From the NCBI GenBank assembly GCA_023389095.1, contig JAEWFB010000106.1, forward strand, positions 1 to 6,699: a stretch of DNA of 6,699 bases. Direction: 5' to 3'. Below, piece by piece: positions 4,119 to 6,699 of this stretch. Position 1 is the stretch's first letter; each line of letters begins with the position of its first letter. The stretch is from Actinomycetes bacterium. Its GTDB lineage: Bacteria; Actinomycetota; Actinomycetes; Actinomycetales; Dermatophilaceae. Made by a program: the position numbers and the translations under genes. The notes beneath the pieces were generated by a model that worked only from the letters and a program-made list of their open reading frames with translations, searched no databases and was not told where the DNA came from.

Positions 4119-6699
4119 ATGGTCGGACCACGTCATGCCCGTATGGCTGTACCGTCACCTTCGGCTCACACGATCGAACGTGTCGGGTTGGCGGACCTCA
4201 TCGACCAGCGGCCGGTGGTCGTGCTCGCGGGCATGGCGGGGTATGGCAAGTCCACGCTGTTGGCCGAGGCCTGCCGCCGGCAGCAGGTCAAGGGTGCTGC
4301 CATCTGGCTGGGGGTGGACGACTCCGACCGCGCGCCGGTACGGCTCGTCTCCGACCTCGTCACCGCTGTGGGCCTGTCGGGCCTCGAGGAGCTGGGTGCC
4401 GACCTGGAGCCGTTGCGGTCCTCCGCGCTGCGTGCCGAACCGCTGACGCTGGTCGACTCGGTGCTGGAGGTGCTCTACGGCACGGCGCTGCCGTTGACGC
4501 TCGTGCTCGATGACCTGCAGGAGATCACCGGGGCCACGGGTTCGATGCAGGTCATCGACCACGTCCTGAAGTGGGCCCCGGCCAACATGAGCATCGCCGT
4601 CGCCGCGCGCGTCGTGCCGCCGCTGCGGCTGCAGCGGCTGCGGCTGGAGGATCGGCTGACCTTTCTGTCCCACGAGCAGCTCGCGTTCAGCCCCGAGGAG
4701 ACGGACGAGGCCGTGCGGGCCGCGGGGGTGGACCTCGACGCTGAGACGGTGGAGTCGATCCATCGAGCCACCAATGGCTGGCCGGCCGGGGTGCGCATGG
4801 CGATCCTCGCCTCGCGCCAGTACGGGCTGCGCAAGCAGGTGCCCACGCAGCTGCGACGCGACCAGGCGCTGGCGGAGTACCTGGCCACCGAGGTGCTGGC
4901 CTCGCTGTCGGACGACCTGCGCGCCTTCGTGCTCGACGCCACTCTGGACGAGCAGGTGTGTCCCTCCCTCGTCGACAGCGTCCGGGGGACGCACAACGCC
5001 GAAGCGCTGCTCGAGCAGTGCGTCGCCGACGGCCTGTTCCTGACCCGTAGACGTAGCAGCGACGAGGAGGCCTGGTACTACTGGCACCCGCTCTTCGCCG
5101 CCCACATCCACCGTCGCCTGGTCGCCGACTACCCCGAGCGGGCCATGGCCATGCACCGGGCGGCCGCGGACTGGTGGAGCGCCGTCGACGCCCAGACCGC
5201 GATCAGACATGCCGCCGCGGCCGGCGACGCCGAGCGGGCCTCGAAGATCTTCGCCGACCGTTGGCTCGAGCTGTTCCTCGAGGGGCGGGCCGACGCAGTG
5301 CTCAAGGCCGTGGACTACGTCCCGGAGGGCTCGGCCTACTCCGGGGACACCCACTTGGCGCGGGCCCTGATCCTCGTCCAGGCCGGGAAGCTGGACGACG
5401 CGCGCGCACAGATCGAGTCTGCGATGAAGGCGGCCGCACTCCCGCCGCCAGAGGGGAAGGCGGAGTTCGAGGACCGGCTGGCCGTCGTCAAGCTCTTCCA
5501 CACGGGGTACGGCTCAGGTCTGAGCGCTGCCGTCGAGCCCGGCACCGCACTTCTTCACGGGTTCGACCAGAACCGGCGCCGCCCGGACGCGGCCGTACTG
5601 GCCTCGGTGCAGATGTTCGTCGGCATGGGCGAAGCCCGCCGCCTGAACGTCGATGCCGACGCCGAGCCCAGCCTGGGCATGCTGCGGTCCTCGGCGGCCA
5701 CCGCCCACGACACCGGACTGCTCGCCCTCGAGCTGACGGCGCTGGCCGAGTCGTGCCTCCCGGCCGTCAGGGAGGGGCACCTCGGGGAGGTCCGCGACCT
5801 CGCCGTGGACGTGCTCGCGCGCGCCGACGAGCACGGTTGGGCCGGGCTGGCGACGCTGGCCCCGGCGGTCGCCTACCTCGGCTGGCTCGACTACTGGCGC
5901 GCCAACCTGGAGGAGTCGAAAGCGCGGCTGGAGCGCGCCCTGTCGATGATGCTGCCCTTCGACTGGGAGCTGCAGGGCTTCACGCTCAGCTACCTGACGA
6001 CGGCCTGCATCTCGTTGGGGGACCTCGACGGTGCCAATCGCTGGATCGCGCGGATTCGGGCCCTGTCCGACTCGGGCCGCAGCGCGCCGGCCTGGCCCTC
6101 CATGCTCACCGGGCTGGAGGGGCTCGTGCTCGCGGCGGAGGGGAAGACGCGCGAGGCGGTGGCCCTGGCCATGCAACCGACCGTCGGACCGGAGTATCCC
6201 TTGGCTCGGGTCCACCGGGCGAAGGTGCTCGCGCGGGCGGGACTTCCAGCCGACGCGCTGGCTCTCCTGGAGCAGGTGCCGACGACGGGGCGGCTGGTCC
6301 ACGTCGAGTGCCTCGCCCGGTGCCTCGAGGCGGAGGTCCTTGCGCAGCTGGCTAACCCCACCGACGCCCATGGAGCCCTCGAGGCGGCCCTGGCCGTGGC
6401 CGAGTCGGACGAACTGTACGGGCCCTTCCTGGACACCGGCGAGTACCTGCCGGTCCTGCTGAGGGGCCACCTGCGGCACGGCACCGCCCACCCGGCGGCC
6501 GTGACCCAGGTGCTCGGGCGGATCGCCGCGGGGCAGCGCCAGGACGTCACGGGACGGGCCGAGCAGCTGACCGAGCGCGAGCACGTCATCCTGCGCTACC
6601 TCGCCACCAACCTCACCAACGCCGAGATCGCCGAGGCGGAGTACATCTCGCTGCACACGGCCAAGACCCACATCGCGCACATCTACCAGAAGCTCGGCG
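4119..6699 (+). CDS. Large LuxR-family ATPase regulator (MalT/LAL-like), C-terminal end outside window
   Basis: 860 residues are visible, with the last few beyond the right edge. The order is that of STAND-type transcription activators. An NTPase domain has Walker A G38-MAGYGKST-46 and Walker B LVLDD (D131, D132). The NGWPAGV motif (219-225) and the HPLF motif (323-326) are typical of MalT-like proteins. A long helical, TPR-like effector region fills roughly residues 340-800. The C-terminal LuxR helix-turn-helix runs from LTERE (817-821) through NAEIAEAEYISLHTAKTHI to the cut at YQKLG. Such proteins use ATP-driven oligomerisation, triggered by an inducer on the TPR part, to activate transcription. 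The start is ATG at 4119 because of the AAGGGGA upstream. All key NTPase residues I can see are intact. No signal or membrane segment. Targets and inducer are unknown; neighbours beyond the right edge would be the best clue. Confidence 0.95.
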   Translation, partial: MVGPRHARMAVPSPSAHTIERVGLADLIDQRPVVVLAGMAGYGKSTLLAEACRRQQVKGAAIWLGVDDSDRAPVRLVSDLVTAVGLSGLEELGADLEPLRSSALRAEPLTLVDSVLEVLYGTALPLTLVLDDLQEITGATGSMQVIDHVLKWAPANMSIAVAARVVPPLRLQRLRLEDRLTFLSHEQLAFSPEETDEAVRAAGVDLDAETVESIHRATNGWPAGVRMAILASRQYGLRKQVPTQLRRDQALAEYLATEVLASLSDDLRAFVLDATLDEQVCPSLVDSVRGTHNAEALLEQCVADGLFLTRRRSSDEEAWYYWHPLFAAHIHRRLVADYPERAMAMHRAAADWWSAVDAQTAIRHAAAAGDAERASKIFADRWLELFLEGRADAVLKAVDYVPEGSAYSGDTHLARALILVQAGKLDDARAQIESAMKAAALPPPEGKAEFEDRLAVVKLFHTGYGSGLSAAVEPGTALLHGFDQNRRRPDAAVLASVQMFVGMGEARRLNVDADAEPSLGMLRSSAATAHDTGLLALELTALAESCLPAVREGHLGEVRDLAVDVLARADEHGWAGLATLAPAVAYLGWLDYWRANLEESKARLERALSMMLPFDWELQGFTLSYLTTACISLGDLDGANRWIARIRALSDSGRSAPAWPSMLTGLEGLVLAAEGKTREAVALAMQPTVGPEYPLARVHRAKVLARAGLPADALALLEQVPTTGRLVHVECLARCLEAEVLAQLANPTDAHGALEAALAVAESDELYGPFLDTGEYLPVLLRGHLRHGTAHPAAVTQVLGRIAAGQRQDVTGRAEQLTEREHVILRYLATNLTNAEIAEAEYISLHTAKTHIAHIYQKLG

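Noticed and set aside
4155..5501. Long minus-strand open frame (448 codons), and a similar one at 5514-6680, opposite the LuxR gene
   Set aside because: Both are antisense to a gene with clear Walker A/B and HTH motifs, and their compositions (Gln/Gly/Arg/Val/His-rich) are typical of antisense frames in GC-rich DNA.
5174..6355. Long plus-strand open frame of 393 codons inside the LuxR gene
   Set aside because: It overlaps the LuxR frame, is extremely rich in Arg/Gly/Pro, and has no motif; it is a by-product of high GC content.

Overview
The window is very GC-rich, with strong third-position G/C bias in every convincing reading frame. Its protein families (a threonine-rich lipoprotein hydrolase, a long STAND-type LuxR regulator, an arabinose-binding-type AraC regulator) suggest a high-GC actinobacterium; I cannot name the genus. 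No rRNA, tRNA, CRISPR array, transposase or integrase is visible. Five protein genes are supported, two of them cut by the window edges.

Layout. (1) 1-589, minus strand: N-terminal 196 residues of a lipoprotein alpha/beta-hydrolase whose nucleophile-elbow serine is replaced by methionine. (2) 590-997: intergenic stretch holding copy A of a roughly 190-bp repeat (758-949). (3) 998-2014, minus: a 338-residue unnamed protein with two regions, an N-terminal segment with REPEQWGLR and GGMSSG motifs and a C-terminal segment whose layout resembles a nuclease core. (4) 2216-3217, minus: an AraC-family regulator. (5) 3191-3384: copy B of the same repeat, inverted relative to copy A, forming the AraC leader and first codons. 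(6) 3504-3932, plus: a KptA/Tpt1-type RNA 2'-phosphotransferase that keeps the C-terminal lobe but lacks almost all of the N-terminal lobe. (7) 4119-6699, plus: a large LuxR-family ATPase regulator, running off the right edge just after its HTH.

How it fits together. The two repeat copies point inwards and bracket the AraC gene and the unnamed gene. Copy B leads into the intact araC-type gene. Copy A carries a decayed version of the same leader plus codons 2-9 of an AraC-like start (EPLARAAT against EPLIRAAT) with the start codon lost, so it looks like the remnant of a duplicated regulator gene. The truncated kptA-like gene begins about 120 bp outside copy B. Together this suggests a rearranged accessory segment: one regulator duplicated and partly deleted, one RNA-repair gene beheaded, and a protein of unknown function between them. 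The LuxR gene and the lipoprotein gene look like separate units. No functional link between any of these genes is shown by the sequence; shared regulation is inference only.
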